The notes: generated by a model from the letters alone, not told the origin. DNA of 64,000 nucleotides from DASQPR01 sp963831705 (GCA_963831705.1 CAWHRE010000005.1:248001-312000), one strand, 5' to 3'; shown: positions 1 to 9,459, counted from the stretch's first letter. A program made the numbers and translations.

Positions 1-484
1 GGAGGGCGACCAGGCGGTAGCCGGTCTCGTCTCGGCGCCGGCGCTCGGCCGTCGCTGGTGGGCCGCGCTCGGCCACGGCGCCTATGCCGGTCGTCATACT
101 GCGGCCGCGACACCGCTACGGGTGTCCGGCGTGCGCCGGCTCGCCGACGCGTCGTTCTGCTACTCGTCGCTCGGCGCGTGGGAGGAGACCGGCCGGCTCG
201 AACCGATGCTCGACATCATGCGCAAGACCTGGCGCAGTCGCGCGTACGGCGACTTCTACGGGTACATGCTGCTGGCCGAGGGCGGCGTGGATATCGTCGT
301 CGATCCTGAGCTGTCGCTGTGGGACGTCGCGGCACTCGTACCGATCATCACCGAGGCCGGCGGCACGTTTACCGATCTCACCGGGCGACCCGGCCCCGGA
401 AGTGGCAGCGCAATCGCAACAAATGGTGCATTGCATCACGACATTTTGGCCTGCCTGAATCCTGCCTCCGTCAGCTACACATAG
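1..484 (+). CDS. hisN: Histidinol-phosphatase (inositol monophosphatase family), 3' part
   Basis: C-terminal part of an inositol-monophosphatase-fold enzyme, cut by the left edge of the window. It reads in frame from base 2 (EGDQAVAGLVSAPALG...). The second IMPase metal/substrate motif is present as WDVAALVPIITEAGG, where the Asp is a metal ligand and the EAGG tail is typical. In actinobacteria this subfamily dephosphorylates histidinol phosphate (step 8 of histidine synthesis) in the cytosol. Another member of the family (inositol monophosphatase or a CysQ-like enzyme) cannot be excluded without the N-terminus. The assignment to hisN is by subfamily resemblance. Confidence 0.75.
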   Translation, partial: EGDQAVAGLVSAPALGRRWWAALGHGAYAGRHTAAATPLRVSGVRRLADASFCYSSLGAWEETGRLEPMLDIMRKTWRSRAYGDFYGYMLLAEGGVDIVVDPELSLWDVAALVPIITEAGGTFTDLTGRPGPGSGSAIATNGALHHDILACLNPASVSYT

Positions 485-592
485 TCTGACAAGGGGATTT
501 GCCTTCCGTTCCGAGTCTTTGTCACGCTGTGTGATGTCAGTGGAATGAACTGGCGACGGGCGTTATACGTCCGGGCCGTCTATCCTCGTCGA

Positions 593-1648
593 GTGGTGTC
601 TTCTGGCTGGATCTGTCTCGCAGCGATGGTGATCGCGTACGGCTGCTCCAACCTGCTGCAATCAATTGCGGCAACAAGAATCAAGCAACACCACTCCATG
701 CATCCGTCGTTCCTACTGCGCCTCGCCTGCCAGCGAACCTATCTGGCGGGCATCGGTTTCCAGATGCTGGGATTCGGTCTTGCATTCGCCGCCCGCCGCG
801 AATTGCCGCTCTTTCTCGTCCAAGCGAGCATGACGGCGGGCCTAGGCGTGATGGCGCTGCTCGGCGTCATCCTGCTCAAATGGCGACTCCCCCGCGCCGA
901 AATCCTGCTGCTCGGTCTGCTCGGCGTCGGCGTCGGCGCGCTCGTGTTCTCCGCGAAGCCCGGTGAGTCCAAACCGATCACCGGCATCGGCGTGCTGATC
1001 CTCGTCGGCGTCCTCGGGCTGATCGCGGTGCTCGGCGTCTTTACGACCCGGCTCAAGGGCGTACTTGGGTCGGTCGTGTTGGGCTCGCTCGCCGGCCTTT
1101 CGTTCGGCGCCGCCGCGATCGACTCACGCGCGCTGGCCGGCGTCCACAGCTGGCAGATGATCCCGTTGAGCCCGCTGCTCTACCTTCTCTTCGCCCACTC
1201 CCTGATGGGCTCACTGCTGCTCGGCATGGCCATGCAGCGCGGTTCGACCACGGCAGCGGTCGCCGCGATGGACGCCGCCGCAACGGCGCCGGCCTCGATC
1301 ATCGGGCTGACGATGCTCGGCGACCAGATCTGGGCCGGTCGCCAGTGGATTGCCGCGGTCGGATTCACTTTCACACTTGTCGCGGTGATCGGGCTCGCCC
1401 GCTTCGCGCAGCCGCAGGCACACAGCAACGCGTCGACAACCGTGGCCACCGCGACCGCGCCGATCCCGATTCCGATTCCGTCCGCGCCGGTATCCGGCGT
1501 GCCGGCGATCGCGCTTCCGATCCGGACCGGGCCGATCTCATCCAGCGGTGCCGCTCCCGGTGCAGGTGCGGTCGTCGACCCGGGCACATCCAGAAGCACG
1601 CACTACACCGCGCTGCCGCTGACCGGAAACCGCGCCACGGCGCGATGA
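593..1648 (+). CDS. DMT/EamA-like integral membrane protein
   Basis: About 351 residues with roughly nine to ten hydrophobic segments spread over residues 1-285, which resembles the drug/metabolite transporter fold found in actinobacteria. The last 65 residues are a cytosolic-looking Pro/Ala/Thr/Ser-rich tail. No substrate can be inferred. I prefer the GTG at 593 (or 596), just before the first membrane helix; an ATG at 545 adds 16 basic, non-membrane residues and has no convincing ribosome binding site. It follows hisN after about 110 bases and converges on the sedolisin gene. Confidence 0.7.
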   Translation: MVSSGWICLAAMVIAYGCSNLLQSIAATRIKQHHSMHPSFLLRLACQRTYLAGIGFQMLGFGLAFAARRELPLFLVQASMTAGLGVMALLGVILLKWRLPRAEILLLGLLGVGVGALVFSAKPGESKPITGIGVLILVGVLGLIAVLGVFTTRLKGVLGSVVLGSLAGLSFGAAAIDSRALAGVHSWQMIPLSPLLYLLFAHSLMGSLLLGMAMQRGSTTAAVAAMDAAATAPASIIGLTMLGDQIWAGRQWIAAVGFTFTLVAVIGLARFAQPQAHSNASTTVATATAPIPIPIPSAPVSGVPAIALPIRTGPISSSGAAPGAGAVVDPGTSRSTHYTALPLTGNRATAR

Positions 1649-1654
1649 CTTGCA

Positions 1655-1689
1655 GCGCGGCCGCCAGGCGTGATGCCCGACGGCCGCGC
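1655..1689. terminator. Bidirectional stem-loop between convergent genes
   Basis: The perfect 9-bp GC arms GCGCGGCCG and CGGCCGCGC are separated by a 17-base loop. They lie between the stop codons of the convergent membrane-protein and sedolisin genes. There is no strong T-run, so termination is inferred from position and stem strength. Confidence 0.6.
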
Positions 1690-1696
1690 TTGGAAA

Positions 1697-3601
1697 CTAC
1701 GGCAGGATCGTCTCCGACAGGATCAACAACGATCCCTTCGGCGTACCGATGCCGGTCACGTCGTCGTAGCCCTTCGTCACGGCAAGCGTCGTGTCGTTGT
1801 TCAGCGTGACGAGCGCGGTGGCCTGACGCCGGGTCACGGCGATTGGCGCCTTCGGGTTCTGCACGTCGTGGAACGCCAGCCCGCCGAGCGCGTACAGCAG
1901 CGGGTTCGCGAATCCGATCGGGAACAGCCGGTGCGTGCTCGCGTCGGCCTGCATCCCGGCGATGAGCGGGCAGGCGAGGCTGGTCCCGCCGACGCCGGCG
2001 ATCGAGAACACGCCGCCCACGGTCTGCCCGTACGCGAAGCCGGTGTACGGGTCGGCATCGGCCGAGACGTCCGGATCGACGCGCATCGGCGTACCGTTGC
2101 GGCTCTTCGCGAGGCTCGGCTGGACAGTGCCGTACTGGTACCACGGCTCGGCGAACAGCTCGCTCACGCCGCCGCCGGCACCTGCGTAGAAGTCGCCCGG
2201 CAACGGGGACTCGTAGACGCCGGTCGCGCCGCTGTAATCCACGAAGTCACGCATGTCGCCCCAGCCGGTCTCGAACTGGTACGACTTGTTCGAGCCGATC
2301 GCGACGCTGGTGCCGCCGACGCCGGTGACCAGTGGGTCACTCGACGAGTAGCTCGCCTCCGGTACGCCGTTGATGATCGTGTTGTCGCCCTCGTCGCCCG
2401 AGGAGAAGTAGAAGCCGATGCCCTCGAGGTCGCCCTGCAGGAAGATCGAGTGCTCCAGCTGAATCTCGGCCGGGTCGAGATCTTCCGAGTCGTAGCCGTA
2501 CGAGTTGCTGACGATGCTCGCGGCGTGCGTCTGCACGATCGTGTTCAGCGCATCATCGATGCCGGGGCCGCAGTCGTACGCGCCGAAGTAGTGCACCGTC
2601 GCACCGGGAGCCATACCGTGTACCGCCTCGACGTCGAGCGTCTCCTCGGTCGACCAGTCACCGCACTGATCCTGGATGTCCCACTTGCTCGGGTCGGTGG
2701 TGTCGATGAACTGGCCCGGGGCGAACGGGGCATCACCCTGCAGCGTCGAGTACTCGTTCGCGTCCGCGAGGATGGTCGGCGAGTCGTACGCGTCGATGAT
2801 GGCAACGGTCACACCGTGCCCGTTCGTGCCGTGCGACACGCTCGACTGGACGTCGTACGCGCCACGCAGCTGCGCCGGTGAGTAGCCGCAGATGTACGTC
2901 GGGAACGACGTCCGGCCGTACGCTGCGGGCATCGTCTGCTGATACTGGTTCCAGTACGACGAGCACGCCGACGTCGTCACCGGAGCATCGCCCGGTACGA
3001 CCTTGCCGGCGTCCGGCGTCGCCACGTTAGGGTGCGCGTACGCCTGGGTCAGGCCGGTCACCGCGATCACGTCGGACGCGATCGACGACGGCACGGACAG
3101 GCTCGACGAAGGTGCCCGGCGAACCTGACCCTTGACGTTGTACGTACGCAGCGTCGTACCGAATGCCTTGTTGATCGCGGCGGCCGTACCGGTGGCCGAG
3201 ACCCACCGGTTGCCGGCGGCGACGCTGTTGACGGTCAGGCCCGAACCCTTGAGGAACTTTGTGACCCGGGCAACCGCGGCGCTTGTCGGCGCGTACTTCG
3301 CGTTGAACTGCGCGGCCGACAGATAGGCGCCGTAAGCGGCGTTCTTCGGCGCGGAGACGCTCTGCAGCAGCTTCTCGGCCGCGGCGGCGTTGCGCAGCGG
3401 GAGTGCTACCGCGAACGTGATCCGCGTGTTGCCGCCGATCGCGCCGACGGCGTGCGACGCCTGCGCCCACGACGGCTGGGTACCGGCGACAGTGGCGCGT
3501 TGCGTGCTGGGCGCGGCGGTCGCTGCCGATGCGACGAACGGCAAGGTCAGCACCGCGGCGCTGATCACCGCGATGGTGCGACGTTTGATTCGAAGTCTCA
3601 T
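1697..3601 (-). CDS. Secreted S53 peptidase (sedolisin / pro-kumamolisin family)
   Basis: A 634-residue secreted serine-carboxyl protease. Residues 1-30 form a Sec signal peptide (basic start, hydrophobic core, ATAA cleavage region). Residues about 35-190 are the pro-kumamolisin activation domain. The catalytic domain has the Glu-Asp pair (E319, D323 in STEETLDVEA), the oxyanion Asp (D403 in SSGDEGD) and the nucleophile S541 in GGTSLACP. A C-terminal Asp-rich segment (YDDVTGIGTPKG) resembles the family calcium site. These enzymes normally act at acidic pH on extracellular protein and mature by self-cleavage. The full catalytic set is present, so it should be active. ATG start with a GGAAGTCC stretch upstream. 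Confidence 0.93.
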   Translation of the reverse strand: MRLRIKRRTIAVISAAVLTLPFVASAATAAPSTQRATVAGTQPSWAQASHAVGAIGGNTRITFAVALPLRNAAAAEKLLQSVSAPKNAAYGAYLSAAQFNAKYAPTSAAVARVTKFLKGSGLTVNSVAAGNRWVSATGTAAAINKAFGTTLRTYNVKGQVRRAPSSSLSVPSSIASDVIAVTGLTQAYAHPNVATPDAGKVVPGDAPVTTSACSSYWNQYQQTMPAAYGRTSFPTYICGYSPAQLRGAYDVQSSVSHGTNGHGVTVAIIDAYDSPTILADANEYSTLQGDAPFAPGQFIDTTDPSKWDIQDQCGDWSTEETLDVEAVHGMAPGATVHYFGAYDCGPGIDDALNTIVQTHAASIVSNSYGYDSEDLDPAEIQLEHSIFLQGDLEGIGFYFSSGDEGDNTIINGVPEASYSSSDPLVTGVGGTSVAIGSNKSYQFETGWGDMRDFVDYSGATGVYESPLPGDFYAGAGGGVSELFAEPWYQYGTVQPSLAKSRNGTPMRVDPDVSADADPYTGFAYGQTVGGVFSIAGVGGTSLACPLIAGMQADASTHRLFPIGFANPLLYALGGLAFHDVQNPKAPIAVTRRQATALVTLNNDTTLAVTKGYDDVTGIGTPKGSLLILSETILP

Positions 3602-3856
3602 GGACTTCCCTTCGCTCGGGGGGAGTTGACCTCATGAGACCGATATCGATCAACACTGTCAATAGACGAACATCAGCAGATCGGACCGGTGGCGGCGCCA
3701 CAGAGCATTTAGCCACTTCAATCCCGGTACGGCCGGCTGTCGCATTCCGGTCTATCGCCCGTCGGGCTGGGGTTCTGGGCAAGTTGTGCAGCTTTGGTCG
3801 TTTGTGCCCATCGCTTTTGCGAGTTGGTCATGGGTGCGCTAGTGTTAACAAGCCGA

Positions 3857-3933
3857 CGCGGGGTGGAGCAGCTCGGTAGCTCGCTGGGCTCATAACCCAG
3901 AGGTCGCAGGTTCAAATCCTGTCCCCGCTACCA
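3857..3933 (+). tRNA. Initiator tRNA-fMet (anticodon CAT)
   Basis: A 77-base cloverleaf with encoded CCA. Initiator features are visible: an unpaired first acceptor position (C1 opposite U72), three consecutive G:C pairs at the base of the anticodon stem (GGG/CCC around CTCATAA) and anticodon CAT. It is followed by its own hairpin terminator. Its 3' half is the attachment core for the elements to its right (identical copies at 24039 and 32548), so the present 3' half may have been supplied by an incoming element. The gene appears intact. Confidence 0.96.
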
Positions 3934-3934
3934 C
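3887..3934 (+). repeat. att copy 1 (attL-like), inside tRNA-fMet
   Basis: A 48-base direct repeat starting GGCTCATAACCC and running through the T-arm and CCA end of the tRNA. It is identical to 24039-24086, and its first 44 bases are identical to 32548-32591. The junction position and the neighbouring integrase make it the left boundary of element A. Confidence 0.93.
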
Positions 3935-3937
3935 CAG

Positions 3938-3974
3938 AAACGCCCCTTCCGGAGATCATCTGGAAGGGCGTTTT
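3938..3974 (+). terminator. tRNA-fMet terminator hairpin
   Basis: The arms AAACGCC-CTTCC and GGAAGGGCGTTTT form a stem with one bulge, followed by TTTT. Related hairpins follow the att copies at 24090 and 32599, so the repeated unit extends beyond the tRNA into its terminator with some divergence. Confidence 0.8.
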
Positions 3975-4006
3975 GGTCGTCTGTGAGCAGAATGTGAAGC
4001 AACGAG

Positions 4007-5344
4007 CTACCTGATCCGGTACGTTTGAAGATCAGATTTGCGACGCTGGGCAGCGGCCTCGACGTCATTGCCGATCGAGCGGTGCGTGTAGATCTGACCG
4101 GTCACGATGATGGACGCGTGGCGTAACCGGTCACTGACGATCTTGAGGTCGAGACGCCATTGTCGAGCGCGATCGTCGCGTAGGTGTGCCGCACGTCGTG
4201 CAGCCGGATGCGCGGCACACCTGCCCGGTCCACCTGGCGGTTGAACCGGCTGGTGATGGTATCGGGGTGGATCGGCTTGCCGTCCGGATGGCAGAACATC
4301 CATCCGGCTGCGTCATAGTCGGTCGCCGAACGCGTCTCTGCGCTCGTCGAGCATCGCCAGGTGCTTACAGGAACTCGACCGTTACGGGTCGAGCGCGATC
4401 GGGTGATGCTGCTCTCCGACTTGCCGTCGGATGCCTCCGGCTCCGCCGACGATGATCCAGGTGTCTTCCAGCGTCATCGTCCCGGCGTCCAGGTCGAGCT
4501 GATCGCGGCGCAGCCCGGCCAGCTCCGACCGGCGCATACCGGTCGTGGCGACAAGCACCCACATGCCGGCGTCCTCGTCGTGGGTCGCTACGGCGAGCCA
4601 GGCGCTCAATTGATCGACCGTCCATGTCGCGCCCGTGCTCTTCGGCGTCGACGCTGGCGCGGCAGGCTCGCGTGCTCGGCCGGGTTGTGTTGCGGTACTT
4701 GCCAGGCGACCGCGTCTTGCAGCGCTCGGTTCAGCAGCCGGTGAACGTTCTTGACCGTCTTCGGCGCGAGGCCGGACGGCTTCGGCGATCGGTACCCGGC
4801 CGCGCCGGTAGCGCAGCACTGCGCTCCGGGCGGCGTAGATCGAGACACCGCAGGCAGCGGCGATTTCGCGGGGTGGCGGGTCGATGCCGGCAAGCCTGCG
4901 GAGCTTCCAGAATTCGTACATGGCGCTGTTGGTGTCGGCTTTGCGGCGACCGTTGGCGAGCAGGTATTTGTACAGCGCATTGAGTGCCTTCACGTCAATC
5001 TCTTGCAACCGGCGCTGGCCGATGTTCGGCGCAATGTACGCGTTGATGTAGTCGGCATAGTTGACTCGCGTTGACCTTTTCAGCGATTCGGAAACGGCGG
5101 TCAGCCATTCGGCGAGGAACTGAGCGACGGTCATCTTGGTTGGTACGACGTGCCGGTGTTCGTCGATCGACGCCTTGACCTTGAGTGCGGCAGACCATGC
5201 ATCCTCGTCGGTCGGGAATCCGCCCGCGTATTCCCGGCGTCGTTTGCCCGACATGGGATCGGGCGGCAGGTCGACGTAGAACGCGTAGGACTTACCGCGC
5301 GGGAACACGGTCACGCCGGGTACTGCTGGGCGTTGCTTGGTCAC
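4007..5344 (-). pseudogene. int: Tyrosine recombinase (AICE integrase), frameshifted
   Basis: Integrase remnant reading from a GTG at 5344 toward the att site. Recognisable pieces in order: N-terminal arm-binding region (FPRGKSYAFYVDLPP), SAM-like core-binding domain (MTVAQFLAEWLTAV...), the stretch GLAPKTVKNVHRLLNRALQD in a second frame, the catalytic Arg box (TTGMRRSELAGLR), HDVRHTYA with His-Arg in another frame, and a final RLRHASIIVTGQIYTH carrying the nucleophile Tyr in the third frame. I see at least five frame changes plus in-frame stops (for example IALDP-stop at 4382). All catalytic motifs survive as sequence but not in one frame, so no functional recombinase is expected. The start overlaps the excisionase stop (GTGA). 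Confidence 0.9.
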
Positions 5345-5539
5345 GCTGCCAGCCCTTCTGTGCCTTCGATGAGTGGCCGGATCCGGGCCGTGATGATGTA
5401 GACACGCCCGCCGTAACGCTTTGTCGGGCAGCTCTCCGCTTGCGGCGTACCGATACGCCGACGCGCGGGGAATGCCGAGGATCTTTGCCGCTCGCGGTAC
5501 GGCGAGCAATGCGGGCAGCTCATCGATGTTGATCGACAT
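5341..5539 (-). pseudogene. xis: Excisionase (MerR/HTH_17-like), one frameshift
   Basis: Small winged-helix excisionase of about 65 residues. It starts MSINIDELPALLAVP with a good ribosome site (GGGAGGA), has a helix-turn-helix (AAKILGIPRASAYRYAASGE), then a one-base insertion at GAGCTGCCC-g-ACAAAG moves the rest (TKRYGGRVYIITARIRPLI) into another frame ending ...GLAA just before int. Without the extra G the protein would be standard. In the present frame the ORF runs on into the integrase, giving an artificial fusion. Confidence 0.85.
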
Positions 5540-5840
5540 TGCGAGTCCTCCCGGACGTTTGTAAGGCAGTGTCCGTGGCCTGCACTCGTCGCTGAGCGCA
5601 GTTCGTGCGGCGGACGGCACAAGTTCGCCTTCCACCTAGTGCATCGGCGGTGTTCGATGTAGTGGCCCGCTGTAAGCCCCGCTGAGCCAAGATTTCGGCG
5701 TGGTCGGTGTGTTCCTATGGCCCGATGGCCCTGTGCGGCTCTGAACGGGTCGAGTTCCGGCGATGAGTCGACAGGCCGCACCGTTTCGGGCGCGGCCGGT
5801 CGAGCGCTCGGCGTCGCGGCTTGTAGGGAGGGCTGAAACG

Positions 5841-6067
5841 CCTCCGCAAGTCCGCAAGTCCGCAAAGTGGGCCGCTACCTGCATGAACGCCTGCGGGCTT
5901 GATACAAAAACCCTTTGTATCAAGCCCGCAAACGGGTGTCTAAGTCCGCAAGTCCGCAGTTTGGTTGCGGACTTGCGGACATAGAAGATCACCACTAGTT
6001 CTAAGTCCGCAGAAGGTTTATGCAGGTGAGAGCAGGTGGTTGCGGCTTTGCGGACTTGCGGACTTAG
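5841..6067. repeat. Iteron-like repeat cluster, candidate element origin
   Basis: A 227-bp block between the replication genes and xis. It contains about ten copies of the 8-mer AAGTCCGC or its complement. Specific structures: 20-bp inverted repeat 5848-5867 / 6046-6065; 15-bp perfect hairpin 5944-5958 / 5966-5980; a separate 17-bp hairpin 5892-5908 / 5914-5930 built on GCGGGCTTGATACAAA. Such arrays next to rep genes often are Rep-binding sites or origins; that role is inferred here. The flanking stretch 5540-5840 shows no gene. Confidence 0.7.
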
Positions 6068-7694
6068 CCCCGCAGCGTTTCAGCTTCACTAACGCCCGGT
6101 GAGTCAGACACGGCCGGTTCCGGTGGTGGTTGTTGGTCGTTGTGCTCGACCCAGAACACGAGCCGATCCCCGCGCTCGGATCGTTCGGACCGCAGCACGT
6201 AGTCACCGCGCCATCGGCCTACCTGCCCGGTGAGCAGACGCCCAAGCGACATCGGGTTAGGCAACCGGCCGTTGTGGGTGGTGATGAACACCCCGCCCCA
6301 CGCGTCGACTTGCCCGCGTTGGTCGTTCATGTGGTCCGGTTCGCCGTTGGCCCGGACCTCAGCTGCGGTGGCCCGCCGGTCGCCGTACCGGTCCCGCCAT
6401 GCTGCGAGGAACGCGAGCCAACGGGTTTCGTCCTCGTCGGTGCCGCGTACCTCGTGGGCGTTGGCCAGGAATCCATGGATGCCGTGATGGGCGAGGAATC
6501 CGCCAAGGGCTTGCGCCCACGGCGTGAACTGCCGCATCGACAACCCCGTTGCTTTCGGCGCCCCGTTGCGCGTCCAGTCGAGCACCAACACCAGCAGATG
6601 CCACAGCACCGTGAGCTGATTGGCCGGTTCGGTGATCCATTGGTCGAGGTGCGGAATCCCGAACCCCGACTGATCGCGCTGCTCCGGACGCGGCATGTTC
6701 GGATCCAAATGCACCCGCACCGTCCGCGACGCCATGTCCCCGCCCACCTGCAAGTTGTTGCCGGTAGCCATCCACAGCCGATCGTTGACGGTCGCGATCG
6801 TCCGCGACGAGCCCAACGCCCGGTCAGACCAGACGCCGCCGGTCACGAGCTGGGCGAGGATCGCAGAGTCAATCACCGTGCCTTCGGCGAGGTTGTCAAA
6901 CACCACCACGCCGACCTGTTCGGCCAGCACCGCCGTAATCGACTTCCGCAGCTCTTCCTCGCTGTAGGTCCAGGGCAGGACCCGTTGCCCGTAGAGCATC
7001 CCGGGCCCGCCGGTCAGGATGGTCTTACCCGAGGCGGGCATGGTCGCGTCTACCAGCGCGAACGGGGTCAGGCTGCGGGTGTAGTGCCGCAGGATCGGTG
7101 TCGCGATCAGCGCCGCATAGTTGGCCCGGTCCGCAGGCGACGACCACGGGAAGTCCCGTAGGAACCGATCGAGCAGGAACGTCCGAGCCTCTGCTACCTG
7201 CTCCGGGCTCGGATGATCCGGCACATGCGGCAGCGCCACCTTCGCGGCCAGGTACAGGCCGGTTGCTTCGTCGTAGCCGGGCTCTTGCAGCAACGTCCCG
7301 TCTCGTCGCAGGACCGGGGCGCCGATGATGCCGCGCAGCGGCGGGACCTTCGGCCACGTTTTGCCGGCCAGCACCGCGCTTAGTGTTTCCCGAGGTGGCG
7401 TGCACTCTTCGTTGACGTCTCGGGCTGCCCTTATCGTCCTTGCGGTCTTTGCCGGTACACGTATGCGTGCTCGGCCAGCAGCCCGGCCAGCCCCGCCGGG
7501 GTCAACGCCGACGCTGCGACCGGCAGCGGCGAGTCCTCGTCCGCTGCCGCCGACACCGCCCCGCCGGAGACGGCTTCCATGTGGATGAGCTGCCCATCGG
7601 AGACGTACATGTCCGGCAGCAGGCCGCCCGTGAGCGCGTTTTTCAGCACCCGGATCGTTTCCGGCCCGGTGCCGACCAGCACAGGTGTGGTCAT
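6064..7694 (-). pseudogene. AICE replication helicase-like ATPase, frameshifted near N-terminus
   Basis: Partner ATPase of the primase-polymerase. The true N-terminus is MTTPVLVGTGPETIRVLKNA starting at 7694 (ATGA overlap with the primase stop). This frame stops after AYVYRQRPQGR near 7431, while the remainder continues in another frame (IRAARDVNEECTPPRETLS...) to 6064, so one frameshift near 7440 separates them. Motifs in the long part: P-loop variant ATMPASGKTILTGG and a Walker B-like VGVVVFDNLAE, consistent with a helicase-type ATPase. The C-terminal 350 residues look intact. Together with the primase it would replicate the excised element. Confidence 0.8.
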
Positions 7695-8699
7695 GACGCC
7701 ACCCTCCGGGGGCGACGCTCACCGGCACGCAGGCCGGAGGCGATGGTCGACGGTTTCGGGCGTAGCCCGGCCGAGAGGCAGGCCTGCGTCAGCAGGTCCT
7801 CAACCTCTCTGACCGTGAGCGCGCCGCCAGCTGCCAGCTGCCCGAGGGCCACAGCGGACACGTACAGCGCATGGTTTTGCTCGCCCGGTTGGGCGCTGGT
7901 CAGGTAGTCGAGCTGCCGGGTAATGGCCGCGTTCAGCCACGCACTACGCCGATCCGCCGCGATCGCGACGCGTACCGGTGCCTGCATCGGCAGCGGTGCG
8001 GGCATGAGCAACTCGGCCAGCCATCCCGGCAGCGGTGCGATCGCATCGGGCGACTTGGTCACCTCGTAGGGCTTGCCGTTGATGACGCTGCCAGCGGCGA
8101 CGACGAGTCCGCCCTGGGCGCGGGTGTCGATGCCCGGCCCGAGCTTTCCGGCCGTGTTGCGCAGCGCAACCCCGGCCGGTGCGGTGAAGTAGTAGTGCAC
8201 TCCTCCGGATGGCGTCGTCACCGTCCACGTCTGCGGCAGCGGGCCATGCTCAGCGCACAGCCGGTCGAGGCTTTCCCGGCCGTTGACGGGCTTGCCGGGC
8301 TTCGGCAGGTCGAGATCGACCACCAGCAGACCGGCCGGTCCACACGCAATGCCGATGTTGTACGCGCCTGCCGTCCAGCACGCGGCGACGCGGGCCGGGT
8401 CGGTGGTGGCGCGTTGCTCCCAGCCGACATGCCCGCCCGCACACGCCCCGCTGCCGGGGCAGGTCTTGACGCCATGCAACGCCGGAACCTTGGAGCCGGG
8501 CCGGATGGGGAACACTGCCCAGCCGTGCCCGGCCGCGTCGAGGGCATCGGCGCGGAGGTTGGCCGGGCTGCCCGCCATGTCCGGCGCGCTGCCGGGCGCG
8601 TGAAGCGGGCAGCGCAGACCGTTGAGGTATCGGCGGGTGCCGTTCGTGGCGCCGCACTGGCGGTTACGCCAGCCAAGCCACCAGGTACATGCGTTCATC
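7691..8699 (-). CDS. Bifunctional DNA primase/polymerase (prim-pol)
   Basis: About 335 residues starting MNACTWWLGWRNRQCGATNG at 8699, inside an ATGA overlap with the upstream gene; the open frame extends further upstream but that part is a shadow. It has a Cys-rich start (CTWWLG...C...C) and then the archaeo-eukaryotic-type primase domain: GWAVFPIRPGSKVP, then LLVVDLDLPK with catalytic acidic residues, then TPSGGVHYYF and GIDTRAQGGLVVAAGS. This is the AEP prim-pol found in AICEs and phage-plasmids, where it primes and copies the element. It is one of the few core replication genes still intact in element A. Confidence 0.88.
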
Positions 8700-9069
8700 A
8701 CGCGGCCTCCCGCTCGATCGCGGGCCGAGTACTCGTCGTCTGACGGGCCGCGACCGCGGTTCGATCCGCCGGGCGGATGCCTGGCCGGATCGCGACCGAC
8801 GCGAGCAGCTGCCGCAGTAGCCGCAGCGTCGCGGCGACCTGCCAGCGGGCGCCGACCTCGTTGGCGTGCAACGGAATCCGTGCCCGGATCTCGGCGTACT
8901 CGGTGGTTCCGGCCCGAACCCGGGTCAGGATTGCGCGGCCGTGGATACCGAGGTCGGTGATGATTTCTTCGCTGCGGTGCTCGCGGAGATTGCAGCGGTG
9001 GTCGCGTGCGCACCACACCGTGTGCTCGGTGCCGGTGACTTTGATATGGCGGATCGTGGTGCGGGTCAT
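8698..9069 (-). CDS. Small AICE protein of unknown function
   Basis: 123 residues beginning MTRTTIRHIKVTGTEHTVWC. It is translationally coupled: ATGA overlaps with both the upstream 83-residue gene and the downstream primase. It has a CxxxHxxC-like start (C-ARDHRC) and a helical C-terminal half rich in Arg/Leu. I do not recognise the family. Position inside the rep operon suggests an accessory role in replication or transfer. Confidence 0.65.
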   Translation of the reverse strand: MTRTTIRHIKVTGTEHTVWCARDHRCNLREHRSEEIITDLGIHGRAILTRVRAGTTEYAEIRARIPLHANEVGARWQVAATLRLLRQLLASVAIRPGIRPADRTAVAARQTTSTRPAIEREAA

Positions 9070-9317
9070 TGGGTGCCTCCCCGGTGGTGGTGGGCCAGCT
9101 GGTTGAAGAACCACCGGCCGACGCGCAGGCGCCGTCCGGTGCCCCGGCAAGGGCGGCAGTATCGGGCGGACCGCCGCGATCCGGTGGGTTTGCGGCCGAT
9201 GCCCCGGCAGCGGCGGCAGGCCCGGAACGGCCGGACCCAACACACGAACGCATAACAGAGCGTGACCGCGAGGATGATCAGGGTGAGGGTGATAGCGGCG
9301 GGCAGATGAGGGCTCAC
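9066..9317 (-). CDS. Small membrane protein with zinc-finger-like Cys motifs
   Basis: 83 residues. Residues 8-28 form one membrane helix (AAITLTLIILAVTLCYAFVC). The cytosolic part has two CRxCRGxG motifs (CRRCRGIG and CRPCRGTG), which resemble DnaJ-type zinc-binding repeats. The context (last gene before tra, first of the coupled rep operon) suggests a transfer-associated membrane protein of the spread (Spd) type; this is inference only. The stop overlaps the next start (ATGA). Confidence 0.65.
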   Translation of the reverse strand: MSPHLPAAITLTLIILAVTLCYAFVCWVRPFRACRRCRGIGRKPTGSRRSARYCRPCRGTGRRLRVGRWFFNQLAHHHRGGTQ

Positions 9318-9349
9318 AGATGCCTCCTGGGCCGGTTTTGGGGTGCGAA

Positions 9350-9445
9350 AAGCCGTGAGCTGCTATCTACTAGCTGGCAGCTCACGGCTTGGATTGGGTG
9401 CTAGCGGGTCTGCTAGCGCTAGCAGCACGGGCCGCTAGCGCTAGC
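9350..9445. repeat. Hairpin plus tandem CTAGCGCTAG palindromes downstream of tra (candidate clt)
   Basis: A 14-bp inverted repeat (9350-9363 / 9377-9390, AAGCCGTGAGCTGC) is followed by a 16-bp perfect palindrome CTGCTAGCGCTAGCAG (9410-9425) and a 12-bp one (9434-9445). They lie immediately after the tra stop. AICE TraB proteins bind short repeated motifs at a cis locus of transfer often placed near tra. That role is inferred; the first hairpin may simply terminate tra transcription. Confidence 0.6.
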
Positions 9446-9459
9446 AGCCTCGAGCCGGG

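Noticed and set aside
5635..5636. Excisionase-integrase fusion protein suggested by the 417-codon frame ending at 4382
   Set aside because: The fusion arises from a one-base insertion in xis; the normal xis stop and int GTG start are both still visible at 5341-5344.
5841..6067. CRISPR array
   Set aside because: The repeats are 8-mers in both orientations with no regular spacers and no cas genes nearby.
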